Source of the DNA: Myrica gale
Taxonomy: Eukaryota > Streptophyta > Magnoliopsida > Fagales > Myricaceae
Length of the DNA stretch: 64,000 nucleotides
Assembly (NCBI GenBank): GCA_963930655.1
Contig: OZ005618.1
Location: forward strand, 20,682,501 to 20,746,500
Reading direction: 5' to 3'
The translations under genes and the position numbers were made by a program. The notes under the pieces were generated by a model. It saw only the letters and a program-made list of their open reading frames with translations, ran no database searches and was not told the DNA's origin. Positions 23,623 through 35,399 of the stretch are shown here, piece by piece. Numbering within the stretch: position 1 is the first letter of the stretch; every line of letters begins with the position of its first letter.

Positions 23623-24659
23623 TGTTGGTGTTGATGCATGCTTTATATCCGCTGAGAAATGATTTTGTGTAAAGACAAATTTTGGAAAATTATGCAAAGT
23701 GACGACTGTGATTTTAAAAAAAACAAATCCAACGTTCTAAGGCTGACACTTGTACAGCCGTCCTTTTACATAGCTTTACATAATTTGTCTTTACACAAAA
23801 TACCACATCATCAACACATGCATATAGTTAAAGGTACTTTGAAAGAAAATGATAGGCTAAAAGAGCATCATAAAATTGTCATATTTATGTATAGAGTTGA
23901 TCACATCATCTACTATTCCTCACTTATTCCATATAAAGGCATTCGTAGCAGAGATTGGTCTGAATAACATGCATGCATGCAGGTAAGCCTCAGTCATACT
24001 AAAATCCAAGGATTCAACAGATTGTACTACTCATTTGGGGTAACATGCAAGAAAGTCACTATACCAAACCTTTTCTTTATGGAAGACAACATTAAAATTT
24101 TTAAGAGATGATGGAGTTCTTGAAATTTGAAGCGTCGTATGAAAGAAACTGAATAACCATTAACCTTGATAACACTAAGTTGTGTGACTTTGGATGGGAT
24201 TAATTAGCCAGGAACAATGCTATGCCCTACAACGCTAGCTCTTCTAAAGGATCGATGCTTCATTAAAATGAATAGTTGCTTAGGAATGGCCACTTTTGGT
24301 AGAGTGAGAGGGATATGGAGGAGTGAAAGTTATCTGTATTGATTTGTGTTGATGCAAGCTCTATGTCCGCCGAGAAATGATTGTAAAGACAAATTTTGAA
24401 AAGTTATGCAAAGTGACAACTATGATTTAAAGAAACAAATCTAATGTTCTAAGGCTTACACATTTTGTACGACTATCCTTAAATTTACATAGCTTTACAT
24501 AATTTGTCTTTGCACAGAATCCGAATTCTTTTTTACCTTAACAGGACAAAGCAATCTCATGAATTCGAAGGAATATTTATGACCTGTACGTAAACAAGCT
24601 TTCAAGCAATTTTGAAGGAATATCTGTAGATAAACTCTTAGACCTTTTCGAAGGAATCT

Positions 24660-24950
24660 TTACGACCTGTAAGCAAACAAGCTACATACGTAGAATATAT
24701 ATATTATTCTTAACCACGGCAAACTTTCAAGCAATTTTGAGTAGGGGCATGTATGCTGGGTCATGGGGAGAAGAGTGACCGAAGCAATTGATGAAGGCAA
24801 TTTCAATACAGTGATGGTGTACAATACTAGGTTTATCTCTTTTCTTCTTTTTACACTCTCTAAGTTTTCTGCTGAGGCAGCAACGCAATGGGCTGCAAAC
24901 ATGCTAAACCTGGTCAAAAGGATGATCAGTAAGCTGGTTAGAGGGATTAG
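24660..24950 (-). pseudogene. Truncated, frameshifted cysteine-rich relative psi-D2
   Basis: Duplicate of psi-D1. It carries the same frameshift, the same missing signal peptide, and a one-residue difference in the misleading long frame. It is a relic of the eight-cysteine branch represented at 11097. Not functional. Confidence 0.65.
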
Positions 24951-25026
24951 TGGACGGGAAGAGGAAATTAAAGCGCAAGGACGTAATGAGTTTGCCGGAC
25001 ACCAATTACAAGCATAATGATTATCC

Positions 25027-27064
25027 CCATCCCCGAGACCATCTCAAGTAGTCTTCCTATGGATGATCTTCTCACCATTTGTTACCTCACTCACGTTCGC
25101 TTTGGGACTCGAACTAATTACCAAAATAACAATATTGATCGTTTTCTTACAGGCCAGAAATTAATGATGAAAATTCATGAATGTCAATTTTATATTAGCA
25201 GCTTGTAGGTTTATTTATTCTTTAACTTTTTTTTACTCTAAGAAGAGCCTTTTTGTTAATTTATACTAATTCCGACTTTTGCAAATAGAGAGAGGTTTAA
25301 TTCCGAATTAATTTATATTAACTCATGACTTATTTTAACTATAAGTAATGCCTTCAACGACGATCGAGAGGTTTTCCATTAATATTTAGTATACATACAA
25401 CCAATTTGTGAATCCAATCACATGTAATTTGGATGTTTTCAACTAGAAATTTAATTAATTTTCTTATGTTTGGATGTTGCTTTAGAATTTTGAGAGAAAA
25501 TAATAAAAAATTATAATTTTATTTGAGTTTGTGGAAAATGGGAAGATGATTTGAGTGAATTTTGTATGTTTATTAAAATAAAAAGAGATGATTTAATGGA
25601 GGAGATAAATTATTTTATAGTTATTTTATTATTATTATTTTCTTGACTAAAATTATAGAATGTCTAAAATTTTGAAATGCAAACACGACAATATATATGC
25701 GGACGAATATGATGTTTGAGAGTCTAATCACATTCACCGGAATTACATGTCATGATCAATAATCTTTTAGCGAGGGAATGACCTAATGGGAACCCCCCGC
25801 CCCTCCCCCTAAACACCAAAATCCTCGAGTTTTTTTTCCATGCACCTATAAATATTTATTTATTGTATTTTCATTTAAATCTTAACATAAATAGTATATA
25901 AATAATTTTTTTATAATTCGAGGACTCGATGGGAAGAATTTTATAATTTAAATCACTGATGTACTGACATCATAATTAATTTATAGACTCCAACTTATGT
26001 TTTTCTTTGTGATATATTATATTCGTGAGCAGAAGTTAATGTAACAGAGATAGCACGACATTGTGCATTTTTGTTTTTTGTTTTCTTGGCTGAGTGCCAG
26101 GATGTTGGGCCAATCATGTACCTCATTTATTACGTACCCTAATAAAAGCATGTAGAAGTAATACCTTTTGACCCCAATCAAAAGGTTTTTGTATAATATT
26201 AAAAATTTATTGTATCCCATCTCAGTTTACCAAACTCAAACGGACCTAATCCAACTGATAAATTCATTGAAGAGGTTAGAAGAATAAGGACACACTCAGT
26301 ATACTCCACGGAGGATTAGTTTTAATACATTACTATGGTAATATTTTTTTAAAAAAGCATGATAGTGTATTGGTTAAAGAAAGGGGCATCGGCGGAGTAC
26401 TTTTATTGCGCATGAATTTATTTGAAATGATAATAAACTTCTCAACAAATGTCTCTGAGGCAGTTTGTAAAAGACTTCTATGACTATATTTTATATTATA
26501 AGTCTATATAGATTATCGATTTATTAAAATCCCCCTTTATTTTGGTATTGCGGGTGTATCGTTCGAATGGCTTCCTTCGGGTAGGGGTGGGTACCGAAAA
26601 TTTCGGATTCAGAAATGACCAATCTGAATATGAATTTGAAATTTTTGAATATTGGATTTTGGATCCAAATCCGATCCGAGATGCACCTATATTCGACTTA
26701 GTCGGTCAAATTGGATTCGGATCGGATTCGCAGTTGGGACAAACTGATTTGGGCTTGTTTTAAGCTCTATAATGGGTTTTTTTTTAATTTTTTGCAGTTA
26801 TTTGAATTGGGCCTAATTTAAGACATTTTATGAACATTTTTACGCTATATTTCAGCCTTATTTAGCTTGGGTCCATTTCATATATGGTAAAAATTAGACA
26901 GAATAGACTATAGGCAATTTGGTAGATTGCACAATTTGGCGCTATATAATATTTGACACAATGTCCTATAAAAAAATAGACTATATTTGGCAGAATAGAC
27001 TATAGGAAATTTGGTAGATTGCAAAATTCGACAGTATATAATATTTGGCACAGGTGGAAATTCT
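25027..27064. other. Intergenic DNA with MITE remnants and small repeats
   Basis: No gene seen. 25140-25290 and 26040-26270 repeat short pieces of the array modules. 25451-25690 is listed as a MITE. 26575-26760 starts like a hAT terminus (TAGGGGTGGGTACCGAAAAT) but has no partner. 26899-27055 holds two 92-bp tandem copies beginning CAGAATAGACTATAGG. Confidence 0.5.
25451..25690. mobile_element. MITE-like element
   Basis: Ends read TGTTTGGATGTTGCTTTAGA and, on the other strand, GTCGTGTTTGCATTTCAAAA, an imperfect inverted pair. The interior shares GATGATTTAATGGAGGAGA with the MITE at 2829 and with 40690-40720, so these AT-rich elements form one loose family. Borders approximate. Confidence 0.4.
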
Positions 27065-27829
27065 CCTTCCAAAGTTCCCTTTTTTTGAGAAGTTTCTCCT
27101 CAATTTTGGTGCCTTTGAACTTCTTGAAATCTTTTTGTTTCTAGTTTTTCATATTGACTTTCAGCTAGAATGCATTTTCTAGAGAGACTTCACTCCTTCT
27201 GTCAATTCTTTATTCATGAGCTTGTAATGATCTCATCAACTCCATGACAGTTAATGTTGAAAGATCCTTGGATTCTTCGATTGCAGCAACCACATGGTCA
27301 TATTTTTCTGTCAAGCTAATCAAGATCTTCTAAACAATTCGCTCATCAGATACCCTCTTCTCTATAACACGCATCTGATTTACAACCTCAATGAGTCTGG
27401 AGCAATATTCTTTTGCATTCTCAGATTCCTTCATTTTGAGATTTTCAAGTTCTGTTTTTAGATCTTGAAGTTTGATTGACTTGACTTTAGTGTTTCCTTG
27501 AAACTCCTGTTGCGGAATCTCCTAGGTCTGCTTTGATGTTGTTCCGCTCATCAATCTTGGAAAGATTGCTTCACTCACAACTTGTTGCAGAGTAAACAAG
27601 GTTTTAGCATCTCTTTGCTTATCAATCTTATTTTGGGTAGATTCTAAAGTGTCTTCTGTAGAGCATAAACGTCACTTTCAACAACATCCGAGGGATCAAG
27701 TGATAGGAAGAAAGTCTTCATCTTGATATTCCAATAATCGTCATTCACCACCAAATATAGAAACTGTGGTAGAAGGACCAAGAACAGCCATAATATGCCC
27801 TTCACAAATTGAAGAAGCTCTGACACCAA
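27065..27829 (-). pseudogene. Ty1/copia gag fragment with primer-binding site
   Basis: Read on the minus strand, 27829-27818 is TTGGTGTCAGAGC-like, close to the initiator-tRNA primer site TGGTATCAGAGC. Then comes a gag start at 27791 (MAVLGPSTTVSIFGGE), which after a frameshift continues NDDYWNIKMKTFFLSLDPSD. Further on comes the UBN2-type gag core, with KQRDAKTLFTLQQVVSEAIF and, downstream, ENAKEYCSRLIEVVNQMRVI and [14 protein letters not shown]. Several stops and frameshifts break it, and no protease, integrase or reverse transcriptase follows on this strand. The adjacent sequence above 27830 should be the end of its 5' LTR. Confidence 0.8.
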
Positions 27830-28439
27830 CTATTGGAAAACAATATGAAGAAGCAACTGGCATGGGTATTGCAAGGAAAACTTGAATCAACAACTTTCGA
27901 TTGATTCTTAATGCTCTGCCCGTTACACTACCAAGATTCTTAAATAAAGGATGAAAAGAAGCAAACAAAGCAGATGAAGTAATGACCAGCAAAGTTTCAT
28001 ATATCTATTTCTCTTTTGGAATCATTAAATTTGTTTATCGTACTAATTGAACAATAGTTTCCTTTTATTTTAAATAATGTCTATTCAATAGATTTTATTT
28101 TATTTTATTAATTATGAAATATTTTTGCATTTTCTCTGTCAAAATTGCAGTACCTTATTTAAAATAGAATTAAAACACAAGTACCTTTATGAACATTAAA
28201 ATATCATTTTAACATTGGATAAAAATAATTATCCAGAAACAAATTTATTATTCAAAATGTAACGTGTTTTAACGAAACATACATTCATGTTGAAACTGAA
28301 TGTTTCGTTCGAATAAAAGATGGGACATATGTGAACAAACGTAAGTTTTTTTGTTCGAACAGATCTTTTTGTTCAAACATAGGCCTGTTCAAACAAGATC
28401 TTATTGTTCCGACATACATACTCTGTGAAGAATTTACAT

Positions 28440-28579
28440 TTCTGCAGCAGATGCTCATCTGTGTTGGGCTACAACGACGAAATTGTGATTTTTTTTTTAT
28501 CGCTGAAACTTTTTAACGACGAAAATAGTATCTCTAGTGATGAAAAAATTATCCACTGAAGACCAAAAATGTTGTAGTG
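28440..28579. mobile_element. CACTA-type terminus (fragment)
   Basis: The right edge reads TGTTGTAGTG at 28570-28579, the inverse of CACTACAACA. Inward are repeats of AACGACGAAAAT / TCGCTGAAA type. No left terminus is recognised nearby, so it is probably a truncated or very short CACTA derivative. Confidence 0.45.
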
Positions 28580-28869
28580 AGAGAAACAAGTCTTATAGAC
28601 ACTTTGAAAATGACAAAGCATTAATTAAAACAACTCCCAAAATAAGCTAATTAATTAACTGCATACTCTAAAAATAACAAACTAGGCTATTAAAAGAGTT
28701 TATTGAAAAACTGCATCAGTTCCAATATGCATCATCTTCAATAAGAAGACGTGTCTTTGGGCGACTCTCCTAGTCTTCTGGCTTTAGTTGGTACTTGTCT
28801 CTTTATGTGTCCAGGTACTTACAATTCCCGATCGACTATCATAAAACACTCCTGTCAATTCCCCCAATT

Positions 28870-29450
28870 TTAAAGAAGTACAAGCTGTTGGATGAGAATC
28901 AATTAAGTGGTTGCAAGATTAAGACTTTGAGAAGTGATAGCTGTACTGAGTATAACTCAAGAAAGTTAAATGAATTTTGTGAAGAAGAGGGGATAGAGCA
29001 TCAATTGACAGTAGCTTACACTCTACAGCAAAATGGAGTTCTGAGAGAAAAAATAGGACAGTAATGGAGATGGCCAGATCAATATGTTGGATAAAGACCT
29101 TTCAAAAAATGTTTTGGGCAGAGGCTATTAACACAGTAATCTATCTGCTCAATAGATGTCCAACAAAATTTGTTGTTCCTAATCAAACTCCTATTGAGGC
29201 TTGGAGTGGTCAAAAGCCTACTACAAGTCATTTGAAGGTGTTTGGCTGCATTTGCTATATTCATGTTCCTTCACAGAAAAGACACAAGCTCAAATGAAAA
29301 TCTGAGAAATGAGTTTTTTTGTTGATATAGCACTTAATCCAAGGGGTATAGAATCTAGAACTTAAGAGTCAAAACAGCTTGTCACAAGTAGAGATGTCAA
29401 GTTTGATGAACAAGCCACTTGGAATTAGGATGAAGAAAAGATGTAAAATC
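28870..29450 (+). pseudogene. Ty1/copia integrase fragment
   Basis: Plus-strand retrotransposon relic. 28870-29060 encodes the end of the integrase core: IKTLRSDS, then EFCEEEGIEHQLTVAYTLQQ NG. After a one-base frameshift near 29050 it continues with MEMARS, KMFWAEAINTVIYLLNRCPT and SHLKVFGCICYIHVPSQKRH. Up to 29450 degraded traces of the following linker are legible. The usual RSDxGGEY is RSDSCTEY here, so the catalytic region has decayed. No LTRs are visible. It is opposite in orientation to the gag fragment at 27.1-27.8 kb. Confidence 0.85.
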
Positions 29451-29505
29451 AAACTGTCCTTATGCCAGAAAGAAGAGAATCTCAGCTCCTATTTCAGAGA
29501 TTACT

Positions 29506-29969
29506 TATAAATGATATCATGTTAAGTCCTGCTTGAAATGCTCTTTTAAATATCTCAGTATATCATGTTGCAAAAATAGATCCGCTTTGCCATTTCATGA
29601 TGCCCTGATTCATTAGTAAATTTGCAACGTGCCGTGCAGAGCATAAGTATCCCAAGAATACACGTGTCAAAGTTGTAGTTAATTGAAGAACTAAGCCACT
29701 CCTATTTTGGAAGCTTTTTTAATGTTCTTCCTCTCTTTTTCACTTGCAAGATTCAAATCCATTTGCAAGGCAATAACTAAATGTATACTGATTTTTATCA
29801 AGTTCGGAGATAGGAGAACCAAGCTAGTTGGAAGGGAAGAAGGGCTGAAGGAAGTAGGAGCAAGCTGGTCATCATAATTAGCTTGAACTTCAACTAGAAC
29901 GAGGATAATTAGCACCATCACCATCACTCTCGTAAGTCTCCTAATGTGTCCCCCAGCCATCGATTTCAT
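29506..29969 (-). pseudogene. Secreted cysteine-rich protein, broken copy psi-1c
   Basis: Third copy of the psi-1 type. The start is at 29969, with signal peptide ending VLVEVQA and then NYDDQLAPTSFSPSSLPTS, so it lacks the premature TAG of psi-1a/b. After SLPTS the frame shifts, and the expected FSELD segment appears only in another frame. The C-terminal half (29506-29690) is recognisable at DNA level but carries stops. The copia fragment ends just beside its 3' end. It shows that the psi-1 lineage was damaged independently in different units. Confidence 0.7.
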
Positions 29970-30847
29970 CTCATAAGAGAAACTTTCTTATTTTGAAGTA
30001 TAAATCCAGAAAGATAATCAAGGTTTAAACCATTGTTTCGCTTTCTTATTTTTAAGTATAGATCCAGAAATAATCAAGGTCTAAACCCTTCTTTTTGTTA
30101 TATATATGTGCAACTGAATGATCAAACACGTACACTTAAGTCGTATGATCTTTCGGAGGCTAGGTTGTACGTATCGTAATAACTTAAAAAACAAATTTTA
30201 TGTCAACGTTGGAATTTGAGGACACATCAAGTACCATATACGTGTAAGAGTGATTGTCATTAGTCTGAATGAAATCGGTAGAGGCCTAATCCAATGATCA
30301 CAAAATACCACATCATCAGCGCATGCATATATTTAAAGGGTACTTTGAAAGAAAATGATGGGCTCCAAGAGCATAATAAAATTGTCATATCAGTATGTAT
30401 GGAGTTCACATCATCATCTCTTCCTCGCTTATTCCATATAAAGGCATTCATAGCATAGATTGGTCTGAATAACATGCTGCGTGATAAGCCTCAGTCATAT
30501 TAAAATCTAGGGATTCAACGGATTGTACGGCCTACTCATTTGCAACAGGGGTAATATTCAAGAAAGTCACTATACCAAACCTCTTCTTTGTGGAAGACAA
30601 CATTAATACTTTTAAGAGATGATGGAGTTCTTGAAATTTGAAGACTTATGAAAGAATCTGAATAATAACACTAAGTTGTGTGACTTTGGATGGGATTAAT
30701 TAGCCAGGAACAATGCTATGCCCTACAACCACTACAAGAAATGTCGCAAATAGCAATGCTCAGCATTTGTCGGTAAAAACATTCATTTTGTCGCAAAAGG
30801 AGCTATAGCTACGAAAAATGAAAATGTCGGAGGCCTGCCGCAAATAC

Positions 30848-30883
30848 GTCGTCACTATATATATATATATATATATAGTGACA
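30848..30883. repeat. Perfect AT-rich hairpin inside the CACTA element
   Basis: GTCACTATATATA with a TA core and its complement TATATAGTGAC form a long palindrome next to the tandem repeats; a probable cruciform. Confidence 0.7.
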
Positions 30884-30901
30884 GTTTGGAACTCAATTTT
30901 T

Positions 30902-31165
30902 TTGCTATGACAAATGCTGCCGCTGGAGTTCAATTTCTCTATCACAAATGTTGCCGGTAAAACAGCTGACAATGTCGCTAAAAGCTCAATTTTTTTGCTA
31001 CGACAAATGTTGTCGCTGGAGCTCAATTTCTCTATCACAAATGTTGCCGGTAAAACAGCTGACATTGTCGCTGAAAGCTCAATTTTTTTGCTACGACAAA
31101 TGCTGGTGCTCAATTTTTCTATCACAAATGTTGCCGGTAAAACAGCTGACATTGTCGCTAAAAGC
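30902..31165. repeat. Three 93-bp subterminal tandem repeats of the CACTA element
   Basis: Units start at TTGCTATGAC (30902), TTGCTACGAC (30995) and TTGCTACGAC (31088), each containing CACAAATGTTGCCGGTAAAA. The third is internally shortened. Such arrays are typical transposase-binding regions in CACTA elements. ORFs read through them on both strands and are not genes. Confidence 0.85.
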
Positions 31166-32091
31166 TCTTTGAACAATACAATACAAATCAGTATTCATAT
31201 AACCATCTCCACATTACCAACACAAGGGATATAACTTTTTCGAACAAATACAAATAAGTATCCATATAACCATCTCCACATTGCCAACCCAAGGAAATTA
31301 AAATACAACAGAAGCCAAACAAATCTAGGTACATGGAAGCTAAAAATTTAACTACAGGTGTACTAGGGAGTACAAAAAAACAAGTCACATCTCGTTGCTC
31401 TCAACGCTATGACCTGAGACTAGCACTACTCTTTGCTGTTGAAAAATCCTGCACCAAATGAACAATACATTAGTTTAGACAGCACGTCAAAACACAAGAT
31501 AACACAATTCTGCCAACCTCTGATAACAAAACAAAAGATAACACAAGATATCTTTTCAAGATAACAAAATACAAAATTTTGTCAACCTCAATAGTCTACT
31601 AATGCTTCTCAATACTTTGATCTGTACAAAATAAGCACTCCAAATGCAAAATCAAAACTCAAAACTGAAAAACAGAACTAAAACATAACCAATTAGTATG
31701 CTACAAAAATGAACAATTCGTAAACATTGTAGGGAACAGTTCATAAGCACTCCAAATGCAAAATCAAAACTCAAAAATGAACAATGCATAAGAAACAATA
31801 AGTGTCGACTTCGTTTGGGACCTCTTATTAAACTTGGAAATCCATGAACATATTCTTCTTATGATAATCAACTAAAAAGGGATCTGCTTATTGTTTTTCT
31901 TTCGCAGCCATAACCAATAAAAAGGGATCTGCTTATTCTTTTTCTTTCGATGTACCAGACAACAAGAACTAATGGAGAAAGAAATTTGCTCAATAAGTCA
32001 ACCAGTGATGATAATTCCAAATAAACCATTCCAGTTAAACTCACACTACTAAAACAGAGAATACTGGGAAGCAATAGTGCCTCGGAATTAC

Positions 32092-32163
32092 CTCAAGGGG
32101 ATTGGTCTCCGTCGGAGATATGGTCTCAATACTACCTCCTTGATTCATCATCTTACCCACATC
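32092..32163 (-). pseudogene. Captured first exon of an unidentified gene inside the CACTA element
   Basis: On the minus strand the sequence looks like the start of a real gene. There is a 5'-leader-like stretch with TTAGGGTTTTTT near 32240, then an acceptor CAG at 32166-32164. A 24-codon open exon follows, containing MMNQGGSIETISPTETNPLE, and it ends at a donor GAG|GTAATT. No following exon is recognised. I cannot name the gene. Inferred transduplication, as CACTA elements often carry host exons. Confidence 0.4.
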
Positions 32164-32552
32164 CTGATTAAGCACAACAAGAATCCATAAGCAAAAGCAT
32201 AGTATTGACAAACCCGCGAAATAAAGAAATCACAAAAAACCCTAATCGGCTCGAAATGAACCGGAAAAAGATCTGGACCTTCAAAAAGCTCGAATTAACA
32301 CAGTGAAGTCGATTTCGGAACTAAGTGGGAAGGTCCGAAGCCAAAATTGAAGTTATGCGGAAGCAAATTTCAGATAAAAAAATAGTAAAATATATCTTCA
32401 AGTACAAGAAAAGCAAGCAATATGGAGGAAGAAGATATTAGGCCGGAAACAACGAAGTTAATGAATAATGAAATTCAAAGAAAAAAAGGTAAGAGATAAT
32501 AAGGAGGAACGCCGGGAAAGGAATTCGAAAGCTATCAAAGAGAGGAAGGAGG

Positions 32553-32650
32553 TGTACTCCTTACGGATCTGCTTGACCAGCTATCAAGGAGGCGCATGAG
32601 CTCGACCTCGTGGATGTACTCCTTGCGGATCTGCTTGACCAGCTTCTAAA
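32553..32650 (-). pseudogene. Second gene-like fragment in the CACTA element
   Basis: The minus-strand frame reads KLVKQIRKEYIHEVELMRLL, which has the character of a real helical protein segment. It is followed by a second partial copy of its own start, because a 29-bp segment is repeated 62 bp apart (32553 and 32615). The donor gene is not recognised. It could also be chance coding-like sequence. Confidence 0.3.
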
Positions 32651-33243
32651 TTAGTTCATTGAGGAGAGAAATGTTCGAGGGCAGAGGGAGTCGTGGAAGT
32701 GGAAGACGAAATTTTCTTCATTCTAAGAGAGAGAGAGGGCAGAGCCAAAAGAGAGGGCAGAGTCGTGAAAGTGGAGACGAAGGGTTAAAACGTAGGTTAG
32801 GGCAACACCGAGTAAAAGACAATCATGTCCTTTACTTCTAGCGATGCATCTAACGTCTTTAACAACAAAAACAAAATTTTTGTGGCAACAAGTATTTCTA
32901 GCCACGCAATTGAGTTCATAGCTAATAACGTTTTTAGCGACCAGATAAAATTTTCATCGCAAAAGACATATTTAGCTACGAAATGTCATTGTTCGTCCCA
33001 ACAAACATATTTTTAGCAATAACATTCCGCTTGTAGCTGATAAAATCGTCGCTAAAATCATCTTCCAGCGACAAATTTTTTTTTTTAGATTGCTAAAAAG
33101 TGATTTTTAGCTACCAAAATTGGTCTGGGGTTGGTGAATTTGTCGCTACATTTCATATTTCTTGTAGTGAACGCTCGGATCGATGCTTCATTCAGATGAA
33201 TAGCGGTTTGGGAATGGCCACTTTTGATAGAGTGAGAGGGGTA

Positions 33244-33704
33244 TGTAAGAATATTTCCTTAAGGCGACCTAATTGACATATGTAAATAATCTTTTAAAGT
33301 TTTAAAGATTATGATGTAAGTTAAATAAGATTATGGAATCTGTAGCAGATTCAAATTTAGAACTAATTGGATAAAGATTGCAATTTGATTTCTGATTTAA
33401 ATTGGAATTCAAATTGTAACCAATTAGATAAAGATTGCTATTTGATTTTGAATTTGAATTACCTTGATGGAAGGAACAAATTCAAATCTACAACAGATTG
33501 AGGGTCCCTGACCTAGCCTAATGCATTTTCTGTAAGGCATAGGTATAGGTTGGAAGAGCCTCACTAAATTACAAATTCATAAAGTTACTCTGCAGAGATT
33601 CTGAGTTTGAGTGCTGAGCAAGATGGCTGGAGGTAAAGATCCTGCTGCTTTATTATTCCGCTGCATTCACAATCAAATTGATTGATTGTGATTTTACTCT
33701 AACA
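33244..33704. mobile_element. Solo LTR with 5-bp target duplication
   Basis: 461 bp beginning TGTAAGAATA and ending CTCTAACA, flanked by GGGTA on both sides (33239-33243, 33705-33709). The array relatives at 1141-1160 and 6388-6400 show the unoccupied GAGAGGGGTATGG-type site. No internal retrotransposon region remains, so LTR-LTR recombination is inferred. Confidence 0.85.
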
Positions 33705-34696
33705 GGGTATCGATGCTTCAAACTGAATGAACGCGGTTCTATCTTTTTATATTAGCATTGAGCAACTAAATAATCAGACTCACTTATATAATTTTATATA
33801 TATATCGATATCATTGGCATCATGTACGCAAAATAGTTACAATTCGACCTAGTAGATCCATACATAATTCATAGCAGATTACAGTACCTGCATTGAAGTC
33901 TTGTTGTGGTAATAGAGAAAATGGATTGACAGAGTTTTATTGCATAAGGATATACGTGTCATTTATTCATTGAAAGCACATATAAACGGAGTATAGTAAC
34001 ATATGCAAAGTTACTAGTTAATCTTTACAGAAATTCCAACATATATTATAAGCTTAGGGACAAATTAAATACCCATTCAACATAGGTTTTTCTTTTCTTG
34101 GCAAAGTGTAGGAGGTTGCATTTCAAAACAACAGAGTCTAAAAGATAGTGAGCTAGGGTGAAGGGAATACTAGCTGGCTGTAGATAAACAAAAATAGTAC
34201 AAACATAACAGAGACGAAAGCGAAACTACTAGAGTCATCATCTGCCAGTGTGGGCTGCTCCAATGTTCCCAAATATCAACGTCATCGCTTCATCTTCCCA
34301 TGTCTTGAGAAGGGTTTGTTTGAATCTGAAACGATAGCATGCTGTAAGTGTGAAAGGCATCTAAAAAAAATAAGGCTCCGTTTATTTTTATTGTCATCTC
34401 ATTTATAAAAAGTATTTTCCTCACTTTCAGATGTTTGGAGACTTTCCATGATCAACCGAATTAAAAATCGTTCTACTTGAAAATACAAGCTATTAAATAC
34501 ATACGATATTTTGTGAGAGAACAGAATAAAAGTGATCAGTTAAAAATTAAAATTAGTTTGTAATTTATATTGATAAAGATTTATCAATTCCAAATACATG
34601 CATATGCATATGTTTTTTATGCATGTATCTTTGTTTTAATGGAGAGAGAGCGAGAGAGTATAGGTCAGAACTATTTACCACATTTGAAGCAGAAGC

Positions 34697-35227
34697 TCAT
34701 GGATTCTGGTGCTTATAAATGATATCTGAGTCCTTCTTGAAATGCTCTTCATAATATTTCAGTATACAAGCTACATAATTGTGTTTATTTAAAGGGTGTT
34801 CTTTGCTGCAAATAGCGATCTGCTTTACCATTTTATGAAGCTCTGGGTCACTATCAAATTTGAGATGAATCGTGCAGTGGAAAACTATCATAGAAATACA
34901 CTCGTCAAAGCGGTAGTCAATTAAAAAATTATACCACTTGGCCCACTCCCCCTTTTGCAGATATTTTGTTTGTTCTTCCTCTCTTTCTCTCTTGCAATCT
35001 CCAAATCCATCTCCAAGGCAAGAACTAAATGTTACCTGATTTTCATCAAGCTCAGAGAAGTGATCAGAAAGCGAGCTTGTTGGAGCGGAAGGAGGGCTGA
35101 AAGAAGATGTAGGAGCAAGCTGGTGATCATGATTAGCTTGAACTTCAACTAGAATAAGGATAATTAGCATTATCACCATCGTCCTCGGTATTAGTCTCCT
35201 AATGTGTCTCTCAGTCATCAATTTCAT
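34697..35227 (-). CDS. Secreted six-cysteine protein, copy A3 (176 aa)
   Basis: Intact, diverged member of the family. The signal peptide (residues 1-31, ending LVEVQA), the Pro/Ser linker and the first cysteine pair are close to copy A1. From the second cysteine onward more than a third of residues differ, while all six cysteines keep their spacing (x7, x31, x7, x21, x13) and the tail ILKYYEEHFKKDSDIIYKHQ is retained. Changes include several charge reversals and hydrophobic swaps between cysteines three and five. The start is supported by the signal peptide and a TATAAAAG box at 35307-35300. Expected to be processed in the secretory pathway and disulfide-bonded. Function unknown; the divergence pattern suggests selection for variety. 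Confidence 0.8.
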   Translation of the reverse strand: MKLMTERHIRRLIPRTMVIMLIILILVEVQANHDHQLAPTSSFSPPSAPTSSLSDHFSELDENQVTFSSCLGDGFGDCKREREEEQTKYLQKGEWAKWYNFLIDYRFDECISMIVFHCTIHLKFDSDPELHKMVKQIAICSKEHPLNKHNYVACILKYYEEHFKKDSDIIYKHQNP

Positions 35228-35299
35228 CCCACTTGAGAAACAAATTTCTAATTTTGAAGTACAACTCCAGAATGATAATCAAGGTGTAAACCTTTCTTT

Positions 35300-35307
35300 C
35301 TTTTATA
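35300..35307 (-). promoter_or_regulatory. TATA box of cysteine-rich gene A3
   Basis: TATAAAAG on the minus strand, 73-80 bp upstream of the ATG at 35227, as in copies A1 and A2. Confidence 0.55.
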
Positions 35308-35399
35308 CGCGCAACTAAATGAGCAAACATACTTAAGTCCTATGACCTTTAGGAGGCTGGGTAGGTAATAACTTAGAAAACCAAGTTTTAATTCAACAT

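Larger units (their letters stand above)
21853..25026. repeat. Segmental duplication block B, copy 2 (partner 3972-7092)
   Basis: Non-coding module with the same order of landmarks as copy 1: CACTA-like tract, motif repeats, truncated cysteine-rich pseudogene. It retains about 50 bp near 23330-23370 that copy 1 lacks and has a 12-bp addition near 24950. Homology to copy 1 ends abruptly at 25026. Confidence 0.85.
30730..33169. mobile_element. Non-autonomous CACTA element with exact 3-bp target duplication
   Basis: 2440 bp bounded by CACTACAAGAAAT and its inverted repeat ATTTCTTGTAGTG, flanked by AAC on both sides (30727-30729, 33170-33172). Relatives at 1065-1085, 6310-6325 and 24229-24245 show the uninterrupted target CCTACAACGCT. 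Subterminal repeats of TGTCGC / GCTACGACAAAT type fill both ends. No transposase ORF is visible. It contains gene-like pieces (see 32092 and 32553). Confidence 0.93.

Noticed and set aside
30914..31234. Repetitive ORFs on both strands (up to 138 aa)
   Set aside because: Read-through of the 93-bp CACTA tandem repeats; the unit length is a multiple of three, which keeps frames open by chance.
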